From positions 483,535-547,534 of the forward strand of contig NZ_VOBN01000002.1 of the NCBI RefSeq assembly GCF_008370045.1: DNA of 64,000 nt. The letters run 5' to 3'. This document shows, one piece after another, positions 1 to 9,242 of this stretch (its first letter is position 1; every line of letters begins with the position of its first letter). The position numbers and the translations under genes were made by a program. This DNA is from Pseudomonas sp. ANT_J12. Its GTDB lineage: Bacteria; Pseudomonadota; Gammaproteobacteria; Pseudomonadales; Pseudomonadaceae. The notes beneath the pieces are model-generated. The model ran no database searches. It was given only the letters and a program-made list of their open reading frames with translations, and was not told the origin of the DNA.

Positions 1-1
1 G

Positions 2-2104
2 ATGAAAGGCGACAAACTGGTGCGCATGGTCCCGGACAAAAACGGTCAGGCCAACCACGGTCACTCTTGCGTCAAAGGACGTTTTGCCTGGGGCTACGCG
101 ACTCACCCGGATCGCATCACCAAACCGATGATCCGCAACCACATCAACGACCCGTGGCAGGAAGTCAGTTGGGAGGAAGCGGTGACCTACGCCGCCAGTG
201 AATTCCGCCGCTTGCAGCAAAAGTACGGCCGCGACTCGATTGGCGGCATCACGTCCAGCCGCTGCACCAACGAAGAAACCTATCTGGTGCAAAAACTGGT
301 GCGCGCCGCGTTCGGCAATAACAACGTCGACACTTGCGCGCGGGTCTGCCACTCGCCGACCGGTTATGGCTTGAAACAAACCCTGGGCGAGTCCGCCGGG
401 ACCCAGAGTTTCGACTCGGTGATGCAGGCCGACGTGATCCTGGTGATGGGCGCCAACCCCAGCGACGCCCACCCGGTGTTCGCTTCCCAACTCAAACGCC
501 GCTTGCGTGAAGGCGCGCGGCTGATCGTCATCGATCCACGGCGCATTGACCTGGTGGACTCGGTGCATGCCCGCGCCGAACTGCACTTGGCGCTGCGTCC
601 GGGCACTAACGTCGCCATGCTCAACGCCTTGGCCCATGTCATCGTCACCGAAGGTTTGCTCGATCAGGCCTTTATCGACGCCCGTTGCGAGGGCAGCGAT
701 TTCGCCCGTTGGAGCGAGCAGGTCAGCCGTGCGGAAAACTCGCCGGAAGTCCTTGGCGAGATCTGCGGTGTGGCCCCGGCCGACATTCGCGCCGCCGCCC
801 GCCTCTACGCCAGCGCCGATAACGCAGCGATTTATTACGGCCTCGGCGTTACCGAGCACAGCCAGGGCAGCACGGCGGTGATGGGCATCGCCAACCTGGC
901 CATGGCCACCGGCAACATCGGCCGCGAAGGTGTGGGCGTGAACCCATTGCGGGGCCAGAACAACGTTCAGGGCTCTTGCGACATGGGCTCCTTCCCCCAC
1001 GAGTTGCCAGGCTACCGTCACATTTCCAACGAGGTGGTGCGGGCGCAGTTTGAGCAGGCGTGGAACGTCACCCTGCAACCGGATCCGGGCCTGCGTATTC
1101 CGAACATGTTCGAGGCTGCTCTGAGCGGTAGCTTCAAAGGTTTGTATTGCCAGGGCGAAGACATCGCCCAGAGCGATCCGAATACCCAGCACGTGACTGC
1201 GGCGCTGTCGGCCATGGAATGCATTGTGGTGCAGGACATTTTCCTCAACGAAACCGCCCGGTTCGCCCACGTGTTCCTGCCGGGCAGCTCGTTCCTGGAA
1301 AAGGACGGCACATTCACCAACGCCGAACGCCGCATTTCGCGCGTGCGTAAAGTCATGGAGCCGCTCGGCGGCAAGGCCGACTGGGAAGGCACCGTGGCCC
1401 TGGCCAATGCGCTGGGCTACCCGATGAACTACAAACATCCGTCAGAGATCATGGATGAAATCGCCAGCCTGACGCCGACCTTCACCAACGTCAGCTACGC
1501 CGAACTGGACCGCCACGGCAGCCTGCAATGGCCGTGCAACGCCGCTGCGCCGGACGGCACGCCAACCATGCACATCGAGGAGTTCGTGCGCGGCAAGGGA
1601 CGTTTCATGCTCACTGGCTACGTGCCCACCGAGGAGAAGGTTAACAATCGTTATCCGCTGCTGCTCACCACCGGGCGCATCCTCAGTCAGTACAACGTCG
1701 GCGCGCAGACTCGGCGCACCGAGAACGTGGCCTGGCACGACGAAGATCGTCTGGAAATCCACCCGACCGACGCCGAGAGCCGTGGCATTAACGAAGGCGA
1801 TTGGGTCGGCATCGGCAGCCGCGCCGGCCAGACCGTGCTGCGTGCGCGGGTCACCGAACGGGTCGCCCCGGGCGTGGTGTACACCACGTTCCACTTCCCG
1901 GAATCCGGGGCCAACGTCATCACCACCGACAACTCCGACTGGGCCACCAACTGTCCGGAGTACAAGGTCACCGCCGTGGAAGTCAGCCGCGTCTACCACC
2001 CTTCCGAGTGGCAAAAACGCTATCAGGCCTTCAGTGACGAGCAGGACCGCTTGCTCAAGGATCGCCGCCAGGCACGTGGCGCTAAAGCGGAGGTGCGTCG
2101 ATGA
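2..2104 (+). CDS. fdsA: Formate dehydrogenase alpha subunit, 3' part (5' end outside window)
   Basis: This is the molybdopterin-containing catalytic subunit, which oxidises formate to CO2 for an NAD-linked soluble complex. About 700 residues are present. The family is usually 900-1000 residues, so the N-terminal [2Fe-2S]/[4Fe-4S] ferredoxin-like part lies left of the window, and the first Met here is internal. The motif DTCARVCHSP (Cys about residue 116) carries the cysteine that ligates molybdenum in Cys-type enzymes. A molybdopterin-dinucleotide-binding domain occupies roughly residues 555-670 (LLLTTGRILSQYN). The stop overlaps the next start (ATGA), giving translational coupling to the delta subunit. 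The assignment to NAD-dependent FdsA rather than FdhF-H rests on the delta-subunit neighbour. Confidence 0.9.
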   Translation: MKGDKLVRMVPDKNGQANHGHSCVKGRFAWGYATHPDRITKPMIRNHINDPWQEVSWEEAVTYAASEFRRLQQKYGRDSIGGITSSRCTNEETYLVQKLVRAAFGNNNVDTCARVCHSPTGYGLKQTLGESAGTQSFDSVMQADVILVMGANPSDAHPVFASQLKRRLREGARLIVIDPRRIDLVDSVHARAELHLALRPGTNVAMLNALAHVIVTEGLLDQAFIDARCEGSDFARWSEQVSRAENSPEVLGEICGVAPADIRAAARLYASADNAAIYYGLGVTEHSQGSTAVMGIANLAMATGNIGREGVGVNPLRGQNNVQGSCDMGSFPHELPGYRHISNEVVRAQFEQAWNVTLQPDPGLRIPNMFEAALSGSFKGLYCQGEDIAQSDPNTQHVTAALSAMECIVVQDIFLNETARFAHVFLPGSSFLEKDGTFTNAERRISRVRKVMEPLGGKADWEGTVALANALGYPMNYKHPSEIMDEIASLTPTFTNVSYAELDRHGSLQWPCNAAAPDGTPTMHIEEFVRGKGRFMLTGYVPTEEKVNNRYPLLLTTGRILSQYNVGAQTRRTENVAWHDEDRLEIHPTDAESRGINEGDWVGIGSRAGQTVLRARVTERVAPGVVYTTFHFPESGANVITTDNSDWATNCPEYKVTAVEVSRVYHPSEWQKRYQAFSDEQDRLLKDRRQARGAKAEVRR

Positions 2105-2322
2105 GCACGGCCAACCTGATCAAAATGGTCAACCAGATTGCCCAGTACTTTGCCACTGAACCGGATCAGCAACAGGCCGTGCTCGGCGTGCGCAATCACC
2201 TGCAACTGTACTGGACGCCCGGCATGCGCAAGGAATTGCTGGCCTGGCAGACGGAGCATCATGGGGAAGACTTGCACCCACTGGCGCAGGCAGCGGTCAG
2301 TGGAGCGGGTTGGGAAGCTTAG
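2101..2322 (+). CDS. fdsD: Formate dehydrogenase delta subunit
   Basis: This 73-residue protein matches the small delta subunit of soluble NAD-dependent formate dehydrogenases, a non-redox subunit thought to help assembly or stability of the complex. Visible family features are the opening LIKMVNQIAQYFA, the short segment VRNHLQLYWTPGMR and the C-terminal HPLAQAAV. The ATG overlaps the alpha-subunit stop by 4 bases. No FdhD/FdsC-type sulfurtransferase gene lies between the two, and a terminator follows closely, so this is the last gene of the operon. Confidence 0.85.
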   Translation: MSTANLIKMVNQIAQYFATEPDQQQAVLGVRNHLQLYWTPGMRKELLAWQTEHHGEDLHPLAQAAVSGAGWEA

Positions 2323-2342
2323 GATTTAACAGCCTTTGGATC

Positions 2343-2372
2343 AGCCCCGAGCTTTTCGGGGCTTTTCCTCTT
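2343..2372 (+). terminator. Rho-independent terminator of the formate dehydrogenase operon
   Basis: An 8-bp stem AGCCCCGA / TCGGGGCT with a 5-base loop is followed by a T-rich tail (TTTCCTCTTT), 20 bases after the fdsD stop. It also sits just beyond the end of the convergent gene at 2378. Confidence 0.8.
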
Positions 2373-2377
2373 TGCAA

Positions 2378-3127
2378 CTACAGCTCGACCCGCTGATAAG
2401 TGCCGTCAGCCCCCACGTTATGGCCAAAACCGCAGGACTCACCCGCCGTGCGCGTGACCGTGAGCACATCCTTTTTAATGTCGAAGTCGTACTCACAATC
2501 GCCTTCGTCTTCCCCACTCATGGCGTAATGCGCCTTGCCGTTATCAAACGCTACTACCGTTGAAAACTCACCGAGATTGGGACCGTAATACATCGCCATC
2601 ATGCCGGCGTAATAACCCTGGAAATCAACCTGGTACTGCTTGCCTTGTGGCTTGATCGTCATCGAGTTCCATAACGCAGCCCCGGCGTATTGCCAATACC
2701 GCCCTTCTGGTTTACTCGACAACTTCCCCAGCGAGTTGTTGATATCGCCACTGATCTTGCCCAGGTTGAAGATCGACTTTTTGTCGTTGGGCAGAATGCT
2801 CAGCCACGCCCGGGCTTTCAGGTAGTTGCCTTCATGGATGTAAGTCAGCGCAACGTTGTTGTAGGCCGTCGCCAGTTTTTCTTCGTCCAACTGACAACTC
2901 TCGGACCAGCCGGCCTGCTGCTCATACTGCGCCCGGGCCTTGGCGTATTGCTTGAGCTTGTAATACTTGCCGCCCTCGGCGGAATACTCGCTGATCTTGA
3001 GGCAATTGGCGGTCACCTCCTCGTCGGTAATCTCCGCATGGGCAAAAAACGGCGCAGTCAGAAGCAGGAGGATCGCATTCACCTGTATCAAGCGACGCAC
3101 TGACGGATAGAAGTGCTTAATGTCCAT
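2378..3127 (-). CDS. Exported protein of unknown function with TPR-like region
   Basis: I do not recognise this 249-residue protein. It has a typical Sec signal peptide (hydrophobic ILLLLTAPFFAHA, cleavage near residue 31), so it is probably periplasmic. Residues about 40-120 contain helical repeats of TPR type (KYYKLKQYAKARAQYE, NNVALTYIHEGNYLKARAWL). The C-terminal half is polar and beta-like, with three cysteines (NCLK, DCEYD, SCGFG) that may form disulfides. It is convergent with the formate dehydrogenase operon and divergent from the TerD-vWA gene across about 200 bp. A link to the Ter island is possible but unsupported. Confidence 0.75.
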   Translation of the reverse strand: MDIKHFYPSVRRLIQVNAILLLLTAPFFAHAEITDEEVTANCLKISEYSAEGGKYYKLKQYAKARAQYEQQAGWSESCQLDEEKLATAYNNVALTYIHEGNYLKARAWLSILPNDKKSIFNLGKISGDINNSLGKLSSKPEGRYWQYAGAALWNSMTIKPQGKQYQVDFQGYYAGMMAMYYGPNLGEFSTVVAFDNGKAHYAMSGEDEGDCEYDFDIKKDVLTVTRTAGESCGFGHNVGADGTYQRVEL

Positions 3128-3326
3128 ATTGTTTTTCTCTGTTTAAAAGTCGGCATGCCCAGCGGTGCGGAGGGTAGCGTGGCCAAGTCACCGAGACAAT
3201 CAGGGGCCCCCGTACATCCTCCGCCAGCGTCGATAAACTTCCCCCCAATTCGCGCGGCTACTCCCGCATAATCCCCGCACTTCCCATGACGGCCTTCACC
3301 CGGCGCACCCACTACAAGGACGCAAC

Positions 3327-4589
3327 ATGCAAATCAGCCAAGGACAACGCCTACCCTTGTCCAGCCTTATGCAGGGCTCGCAACTTATCCTCTCGATCAA
3401 CGTTCAGTCGCCCCATGTGTTGGACTTCGTGTGCTTCGGCATCGATGCACAGGGCAAACTTTCCGATGATCGCTACATGGTGTTTTTCAACCAGCCGACG
3501 ACACCGTGCAACAGCGTGAGCATGGCCAACGGCGGTGACTTCACCCTCAACCTGTCGAAACTGCCCACCAGCATCGATCGCCTGGTGTTCACCACCTCGA
3601 TCGACGGTGCCGGCGCGATGCGCGACATCCAGGCCAGCAGTTTCAGCATCAAAAGCCTGTCCGGCGAAGTCTTGGCGCAATGCCCGTTCTCGGGCGCCAC
3701 CTTCGCCGACGAAAAAGCCATCATGGTCGTCGAGCTCTATCGCAAGTCGGGCGAATGGCGCCTGTCGTCCAACCTGCAAGGCTTTAACGCGGGCCTGGAT
3801 GCGCTGGTGAAACATTTCGGCGGGGATGTCGCTGACGAACCGGCGCCTGCTCCCGTGCCGACACCGGCTCCCGCGTCCAAAGCAATCTCCCTTGAAAAGA
3901 AGATCGGCGACGCCGCTCCGCACTTGGTCAGCCTGGCAAAGAAAGCCCAGATCAGCCTGGAGAAAGCCAAGCTCACCGACGTCAAAGCGCGGGTCGGCCT
4001 GGTGCTGGATGCGTCCGGGTCCATGAACAACCAGTACCAGACCGGCCGCGTCCAGGAAGTGGTCAATCGACTGCTGCCGCTGGCGCTGCACTTCGACGAC
4101 GACGGCACCCTCGACTGCTGGGCGTTTGGCGCCGAGACACAGCAGTTGTCCGCCGTGTCACTGGCCAATCACAAAGACTTCATCAAAACCGACCGCGGCG
4201 GCTGGCAGGATTGGGCGTTGGGCGCCCGCTACAACGACGAGCCCAAAGCCATCAAGAAGGTCATCGACTTCTACAAGAATTCCCGGGACACCACGCCGAT
4301 CTACATCCTGTTCATCAGCGATGGCGGCGTGTCGGCCAGTGGCGCGATCAAGAAGCTGATGATCGAAGCGGCCAAGCTGCCGATCTTCTGGCAGTTCGTC
4401 GGCATCGGCGGCCACAACTACGGCATCCTGGAAAAGCTCGACACCATGACCGGCCGAGTCGTCGACAACTGCGGTTTCTTCGCCCTGGACGACCTGCACG
4501 ACATCAGCGAAGAGCAGCTGTACGACAAGCTGATGGAAGAATTCCCGCAGTGGCTGAAGGACGCGAAGGCTAAAGGCATTATTTTTTAA
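3327..4589 (+). CDS. TerD-domain / von Willebrand A fusion protein (TerF-like)
   Basis: This 420-residue protein has a TerD-like domain (about 1-165, ending VVELYRKSGEWRLSSNLQGF), a proline/alanine linker (about 170-186) and a vWA domain (about 218-415). The MIDAS metal site is visible as DASGSM (228-233), and FISDGG is a further vWA element. The domain order resembles TerF/TerY-type proteins of plasmid ter operons, where terF follows terE. No signal peptide is seen, so it is cytosolic. It faces away from the main ter operon and is separated from terE by three genes. An RBS AAGGA lies 6 bases before the ATG. It probably acts as a metal-dependent scaffold for other TerD proteins (inference). 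Confidence 0.88.
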   Translation: MQISQGQRLPLSSLMQGSQLILSINVQSPHVLDFVCFGIDAQGKLSDDRYMVFFNQPTTPCNSVSMANGGDFTLNLSKLPTSIDRLVFTTSIDGAGAMRDIQASSFSIKSLSGEVLAQCPFSGATFADEKAIMVVELYRKSGEWRLSSNLQGFNAGLDALVKHFGGDVADEPAPAPVPTPAPASKAISLEKKIGDAAPHLVSLAKKAQISLEKAKLTDVKARVGLVLDASGSMNNQYQTGRVQEVVNRLLPLALHFDDDGTLDCWAFGAETQQLSAVSLANHKDFIKTDRGGWQDWALGARYNDEPKAIKKVIDFYKNSRDTTPIYILFISDGGVSASGAIKKLMIEAAKLPIFWQFVGIGGHNYGILEKLDTMTGRVVDNCGFFALDDLHDISEEQLYDKLMEEFPQWLKDAKAKGIIF

Positions 4590-4604
4590 GCCTGACCCCG
4601 CCCT

Positions 4605-4636
4605 CTCCCGCAGTGCATTGCATCGCACTGCGGGAG
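4605..4636. terminator. Perfect 12-bp hairpin between convergent genes
   Basis: CTCCCGCAGTGC and GCACTGCGGGAG form a perfect 12-bp stem with an 8-base loop, exactly between the ends of the TerD-vWA gene (+) and the DUF4236 gene (-). There is no T-run on either side, so it may be a bidirectional transcript end or RNA-stabilising hairpin rather than a textbook terminator. Confidence 0.5.
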
Positions 4637-4643
4637 CGGCATT

Positions 4644-5831
4644 TCAGTCCAGGTCCGACAGTTCGAACGGGCTGATCTCGCGGAACCGGGCGGAACGGTC
4701 CAGGCTGACCCGCGCGCCAGCTGCAATGAATGTCGCCGCGGGATCCAGCTCGGCGAGTCGTTGGAAGTCGATACCGCCCCACTGCTCCCGCGTGACCATC
4801 GCCGACATCACGTACTGATCCTCGACCAATGCAGTGGCCGGGTTCGTGCGCTGGATGTACCCCGACACCAGGCATGTCTGTATCGCCGGCAACAACGCAA
4901 ACACCTCGCCCACCACCCTGAACAACGAACCATGGCACAGCGCTACGAAATCCCGGCGGACCTGGGCGTCCGTGCGATTTTTGAATGACAGCTTGCCGTT
5001 GCCCCGCGCTTCAGCCGTGCGACGCGGCACTTCGTTCTCATCGGGCAGATCGACGTCCAGCGCGATCCCGGTGACATCCTGAGTGAACGCGTAAGCAACC
5101 TGCGTTGCCTTCGGCCAGGCAATGCCGCTCAGCACGTAGTCCAACGCCGCTTCCATCTGCGCACTGAAGCCTTTGGCGGCCAGACGAAAGGCCTTCTCGA
5201 TGTCCGCCCGGTCCTTTTCGTGCGTGTCGCGGGCCGCCGTCCAGTCGAGCAGATCGCTTTGATACTGCGCCTCAGCGGCTTGCGTCAGTGCCTCCATCCG
5301 CGCCGAGCGCAAGAGCAACCGATCCACCAGCGAAGGGTCCTGTATCACCGGGGGCGAAGGTGGGTCGATGGGAAACGGTGCCGGAATGGCGGGCGGTGTG
5401 TTCGGCGCCGGGGTCGGCAAGTGAACCCCGAGGCATTGCTCCAGCTCAGTGTTGATCTTTTGCGCCGCCCGCTCCAGCAAATCCTGGATCGCGTACGCCT
5501 GCTCGACCTTGACCCGCTTGATCACGGCTGTGGGAAGCTCGTTACCGTCAAGATCGGTGAGTAACAGCGTGCCGTCATCCTCCACCGATAGCTTGACCGA
5601 GCCACTGTAATCACCGGGCCCGGACGCCGTAGAGCCGGAGCTGCGCGGCCGGTCGATGCGCTCACGATAGGAAAGCCCCGTGCCCGGTAACCCGGCGTTG
5701 AGGTAGGTGCCATGCTTGCCCATCGTCATGCTCAAGCCTCGCGGCCCGATGGAAGTACTCAAACCCGAGGGGCTGATGCTGAGCCGAACGCCGGGAATGA
5801 TCGTGATCCGTTTGCTGAATCTGAAGCCCAT
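4644..5831 (-). CDS. DUF4236 domain protein
   Basis: This protein has 395 residues. The first 55 match the DUF4236 family (MGFRFSKRITIIPGVRLSIS, then SIGPRGLSMTMGKHGTYLNAG and GLPGTGLSYR), a short beta-rich domain found at the start of many uncharacterised bacterial proteins. After it come a polar region, a long helical segment (about 105-235, with a proline stretch PAPNTPPAIPAPFPIDPPSP) and a mixed C-terminal part. No signal peptide or membrane segment is seen. RBS GGGGAG precedes the ATG. It is first in a leftward group of its own, downstream of the LprI-like gene. Function is unknown. DUF4236 proteins occur near phage and stress genes, but no role is assigned. Confidence 0.8.
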   Translation of the reverse strand: MGFRFSKRITIIPGVRLSISPSGLSTSIGPRGLSMTMGKHGTYLNAGLPGTGLSYRERIDRPRSSGSTASGPGDYSGSVKLSVEDDGTLLLTDLDGNELPTAVIKRVKVEQAYAIQDLLERAAQKINTELEQCLGVHLPTPAPNTPPAIPAPFPIDPPSPPVIQDPSLVDRLLLRSARMEALTQAAEAQYQSDLLDWTAARDTHEKDRADIEKAFRLAAKGFSAQMEAALDYVLSGIAWPKATQVAYAFTQDVTGIALDVDLPDENEVPRRTAEARGNGKLSFKNRTDAQVRRDFVALCHGSLFRVVGEVFALLPAIQTCLVSGYIQRTNPATALVEDQYVMSAMVTREQWGGIDFQRLAELDPAATFIAAGARVSLDRSARFREISPFELSDLD

Positions 5832-5903
5832 GATTGCTCCCCGTCCGAACGCGCAAGCGCTGGGCGAATCCCGGCGCCTTCCTTGTATGGCTTCGGCGAT
5901 GAA

Positions 5904-6887
5904 CTAGACGCGCCCGGCCATGTAGTCGTTGATCGATGAAAAATGCCGATGACGGCAAATCCAGCCCGAGAAGAATACGAAGATTGATGTGCACGCAATC
6001 ATCCAGCCGCGCTTGCGGCGGGCTTCACGCTGGTTGCGAGAACCACCTGCCAATAGCAGCGCCATCATCACGAAGTAAATCGAGAGCAAGCCGATTTTGG
6101 CGAACAGCGCGAGCAGGAAATACAGCGACACACCATTGCTGCGGTACGTTTGAACGATCACTTGCAGGGCCATCAGTCCGGCAATGACCAGCGCACCAAT
6201 GACCGCGTAGTTCTTAGGCACTTCAAAAAAGATCAGCGCAAAGTACGAGCCAATGCCGATGGCCGGGGTGAGACTTGTCCACAGGGCGTCGGTGTAATCC
6301 TGGTAAATGGTCATCGATCCGCGGTGATGCAACCATACCGCGACCGCGAGCAATAACAGCACAGCAAGGCCGGCCAGTTTCAATGGCAACAGCGCGTGGG
6401 GATCTTTTGCGCTCGTGGGACTTGTGGTCGCAACGCCCGCAGGCGCTGTCGTCGAGTTTGAAACCGCCGGGGTCGGCAAAAGGCTCGCTGTTGGCACGCC
6501 TCGATCCACGACGTTTTTGGGTGGCGGCACAGGCGCAGTCACAACGGGCTTTTTAGCAGGCGTGACCCTTGGCAACCCGGCGGCCATCTGCGCTTCGACG
6601 CGAGCCGACATCACGCCAGCAAGGCAATCCGTCGTCGTGCAGCTGTTTCGCTGCGTCAACCAGTCCCGTTGCTCCTGGCGCAGGGCGGTCTTGTCCGTCA
6701 CCCGATCGAGCGCCTGGACATAAAGACTGTTGATCTGCTCATCCAGGCGCGAGAGTTGCGGGCTTTCACAAATCCGCTGTTCTACAGGCTTTGTGGCCTT
6801 GGCGCAGTCAAAACTGGTTGCTTGCGCTGTCCCCAGCAGCAGGCCACAGACCGCAATGGCCATTCGGATTCCAATATCCAGTTTCAT
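5904..6887 (-). CDS. LprI-like (DUF1311) periplasmic domain plus multi-pass membrane region
   Basis: This 327-residue protein begins with a signal peptide (about 1-24, GLLLGTAQA). A cysteine-containing domain follows (about 25-100: CAKATKPVEQRICESPQLSRL, then LDEQINSLYVQAL, QRDWLTQRNSC and TTDCL) that fits the LprI/DUF1311 family, whose studied members bind or inhibit lysozyme. A proline-rich linker (about 108-165) leads to five hydrophobic segments, starting LKLAGLAVLLLLAVAVWLHH, ending with one of about 20 residues near 285-305. The fusion of an LprI domain to a membrane anchor suggests envelope sensing. RBS AAGGGA is 5 bases before the ATG. It lies 62 bases after the lipoprotein gene on the same strand and is probably co-transcribed with it. 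Confidence 0.8.
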   Translation of the reverse strand: MKLDIGIRMAIAVCGLLLGTAQATSFDCAKATKPVEQRICESPQLSRLDEQINSLYVQALDRVTDKTALRQEQRDWLTQRNSCTTTDCLAGVMSARVEAQMAAGLPRVTPAKKPVVTAPVPPPKNVVDRGVPTASLLPTPAVSNSTTAPAGVATTSPTSAKDPHALLPLKLAGLAVLLLLAVAVWLHHRGSMTIYQDYTDALWTSLTPAIGIGSYFALIFFEVPKNYAVIGALVIAGLMALQVIVQTYRSNGVSLYFLLALFAKIGLLSIYFVMMALLLAGGSRNQREARRKRGWMIACTSIFVFFSGWICRHRHFSSINDYMAGRV

Positions 6888-6949
6888 TGAGTTCCCTTCA
6901 TCTGGTTAGCCGCACCCCACCACATCGGGCAAGGCGCGCCCTGAGTGAT

Positions 6950-7912
6950 TCAACCTTGTTTAAGCGGCGCTTCGCGCAGTTCTTCGAGGCGGTTGCCGTC
7001 CCAACGGTATGTTTGTTTCGACTCCAGTGTCGGGCAGCAACGGGCGTCCTCCGGTCCCACTTCAAGTGAGCTGACGCTGATGGTTTTGTCATCGAGCACC
7101 TGCAGGTCGGTGACTGCGCCGTTGACCACAGTGCTGCCCTTGAAATCGAAGGCGCCGTTGTTCGAATAGAAGATGCCCAGGGACGAAAACGAACCATTGC
7201 CCCCACCCTGCCCTTCGATGGTGTAGATCACCAAGGCATCGTCCTGGCCGTCGCCATTGAGGTCGGCACGAAGGATTTTGCGGCCTTCCTGATATTCGTC
7301 GCCGCCCTCTTCACGGGTCGCAACGTTTATGGCGTTGGAAATAGCGGCGTCCAGCGACCCGGCGATTGGCGCGGGTACTGCCTGTGGAGGTGCAGCCGGA
7401 GTCGGCACGGGCGCCGGGGCCTGGACGACTGGCGCGGGTGCAGGGGCCGCAAGCCGTGGCGCTATCCCTTTGGATTTGGCCTCGGCGACAAATTTCTTGA
7501 GAACGGCATCGCGAATCGCTTGAGCATCTTCATAGCCGATCAACATGTTTCTGGAACCGGAGAATGGCTGGCCATCGCCCAGGAACCAGCGTGCAAACCA
7601 GCCGGGGCGCATGTTTTCCTGCTGCTCGATGGCGCGATCGAGGACCTTCTCGCTGACGTCCACGTACAGCGCGTACCCCTCATCGCCGAACGCCTTCAAC
7701 ATCTCGTCTTTCTGGGCCCCGACCTTTGTCTTCATGACTTCCAGCATGATGATGTTGGTATCGACCAATTTGCTTTCGCACTCATTGGTGTAGTTGCCAA
7801 AGCAGGTTTCTTTGTATTCCTGAACCGCATTGTTGAGCTTGAAGTCGTTATACGCCCCACAACCTGCCAATAACATAAGGGCTGCGGTTGCCAAAAAGGC
7901 CCGATTTCTCAT
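6950..7912 (-). CDS. Lipoprotein with a DxNxDGxxD calcium-type repeat
   Basis: I chose the ATG at 7912 (MRNRAFLATAALMLLAGC), 7 codons inside the longest frame, because it gives a clean lipoprotein signal with lipobox LAGC (Cys18 as lipidated residue). The mature protein has an N-terminal helical domain (about 25-150), a proline/alanine linker (APAPAPVVQAPAPVPTPAAP) and a C-terminal domain with DLNGDGQDDALVIY, an FG-GAP/EF-hand-like loop. The specific function is not recognised. It lies downstream of the ter terminator and upstream of the LprI-like gene, so it may have its own promoter in 7913-7977. Confidence 0.78.
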   Translation of the reverse strand: MRNRAFLATAALMLLAGCGAYNDFKLNNAVQEYKETCFGNYTNECESKLVDTNIIMLEVMKTKVGAQKDEMLKAFGDEGYALYVDVSEKVLDRAIEQQENMRPGWFARWFLGDGQPFSGSRNMLIGYEDAQAIRDAVLKKFVAEAKSKGIAPRLAAPAPAPVVQAPAPVPTPAAPPQAVPAPIAGSLDAAISNAINVATREEGGDEYQEGRKILRADLNGDGQDDALVIYTIEGQGGGNGSFSSLGIFYSNNGAFDFKGSTVVNGAVTDLQVLDDKTISVSSLEVGPEDARCCPTLESKQTYRWDGNRLEELREAPLKQG

Positions 7913-7977
7913 ATCCCTGAATCCTTTTTCCATTAACCCGAACGCGATGCTCGGGGTTTGAACAAGATCGACACCCC

Positions 7978-8006
7978 AAAAAAAGCCCCGCTCGAAAGCG
8001 GGGCTT
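7978..8006 (-). terminator. Terminator of the ter operon
   Basis: Read leftward, a 10-bp stem (AAGCCCCGCT / AGCGGGGCTT, tetraloop CGAA) is followed by seven or more U residues. It lies 16 bases after the terE stop and marks the end of the 13-gene operon. Confidence 0.9.
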
Positions 8007-8022
8007 CTTCAACCCGAATGGG

Positions 8023-8601
8023 TTAGCCGATGCTGACGCCGTGGGCTTCAGCCAGTGGCTTCAGGCCGCCGGCGAAACCTTGGCCGATCGCCTTGAACTT
8101 GAACTCTTCACCGCTGCGGTACAGCTCGCCAAAGATCATGGCGGTTTCGGTGGAAGCGTCTTCGCTCAGGTCGAAACGTGCCAGTTCTTTACCGTCAGCC
8201 TTGTTCACAACGCGGATGTAGCCGTTGGACACCTGGCCGAAGTTCTGTTTGCGTGCATCGGAGTCGTGGATGGTGACCGCGAATACCAGCTTCTTCACCA
8301 GCGGAGCCAGGGAGGTCAGTTTGACCGTCACTTGCTCGTCGTCGCCTTCGCCGGCACCGGAGCGGTTGTCGCCCATGTGTTCGACGGAGCCGTCAGCCGA
8401 CTTCTTGTTGTTGTAGAAAATGAAGCTGTTGTCGTCGAGCACTTTGCCGTTTTCGCCTACGACGAAAATCGACGCATCGAGGTCGAACTCGGTGCCGTCA
8501 GTGACGCGAGGATCCCAGCCCAGGCCCACGAGCACTTCGGTCAGACCCGGTGCTTCTTTGGACAGGGATACGTTGCCGCCTTTGGAAAGACTTACAGCCA
8601 T
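8023..8601 (-). CDS. terE: TerD-family calcium-binding stress protein, terE position
   Basis: This 192-residue single-domain TerD protein carries the family hallmarks GLGWDPR (about 27), [21 protein letters not shown] (acidic loop, Ca2+ ligands) and the C-terminal [23 protein letters not shown]. TerD proteins are soluble and cytosolic. Structural work on the family showed paired acidic calcium sites, and terD/terE contribute to tellurite, phage and colicin resistance in enteric plasmids. It is last in the operon, 32 bp after the terD paralogue and just before the terminator. RBS AAGGAA. The symbol follows its place in the terZABCDE order. The sequence alone does not separate TerD from TerE. 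Confidence 0.9.
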   Translation of the reverse strand: MAVSLSKGGNVSLSKEAPGLTEVLVGLGWDPRVTDGTEFDLDASIFVVGENGKVLDDNSFIFYNNKKSADGSVEHMGDNRSGAGEGDDEQVTVKLTSLAPLVKKLVFAVTIHDSDARKQNFGQVSNGYIRVVNKADGKELARFDLSEDASTETAMIFGELYRSGEEFKFKAIGQGFAGGLKPLAEAHGVSIG

Positions 8602-8633
8602 GGTTAGTTTCCTTATTCAATGGACCGAGGGGT

Positions 8634-9209
8634 TTAGAAGTTCATACCGTACGAGTTGGCCAGCGCCTTCAGGCCACCGGCAAAGCCCGAACCAACGGCA
8701 CGGAATTTCCATTCGCCGTTGTTGCGATACAGCTCGGCGAAGATCATCGCGGTTTCGGTGGAAGCGTCTTCTGCGAGGTCGTAACGCACGATCTCGGCAC
8801 CGCTGATTTCGTTGACAACACGAATGAACGAGCCGCCGACCTGACCGAAGTTCTGCTTGCGTGCATCAGCGTCGTGGATGGTGACGGTGAATGCGATCTT
8901 GTCGATGTCGGCCGGAACGCGGCTCAAGTCGATTTTCAGTACTTCGTCGTCGCCATCGCCAGCACCGGTGCGGTTGTCACCGGTGTGCTCGATGGAACCG
9001 TCAGCGCTTTTGAGCTGGTTGTAGAAAATGAAGTCGGCGTCACCACGCACTTTGCCGTTGGCACCCAGCAGGAACGCACTTGCGTCCAGGTCAAACTCCG
9101 TGCCGTCAGTTGCGCGTGGATCCCAACCCAGACCGACCAGAATCTTGGTCAGCGAAGGATCGGTCTTCGATAGGGACAGGTTGCCGCCTTTTTGAAGAGT
9201 CAGTGCCAT
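8634..9209 (-). CDS. terD: TerD-family calcium-binding stress protein
   Basis: This is a 191-residue TerD protein and close paralogue of the next gene. It has [35 protein letters not shown] and the same C-terminal block ([19 protein letters not shown]). The two align along their full length, pointing to tandem duplication. The paired acidic loops are intact, so calcium binding is expected. It lies 33 bp downstream of terC, with AAGGAG before the ATG. Confidence 0.92.
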   Translation of the reverse strand: MALTLQKGGNLSLSKTDPSLTKILVGLGWDPRATDGTEFDLDASAFLLGANGKVRGDADFIFYNQLKSADGSIEHTGDNRTGAGDGDDEVLKIDLSRVPADIDKIAFTVTIHDADARKQNFGQVGGSFIRVVNEISGAEIVRYDLAEDASTETAMIFAELYRNNGEWKFRAVGSGFAGGLKALANSYGMNF

Positions 9210-9242
9210 GAGTACAGCTCCTTGTGGTTAATGCGTTTTGAA

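Noticed and set aside
2..4. ATG at base 2 as start of the formate dehydrogenase gene
   Set aside because: The family has another 250 or more N-terminal residues; this Met is internal and the gene begins outside the window.
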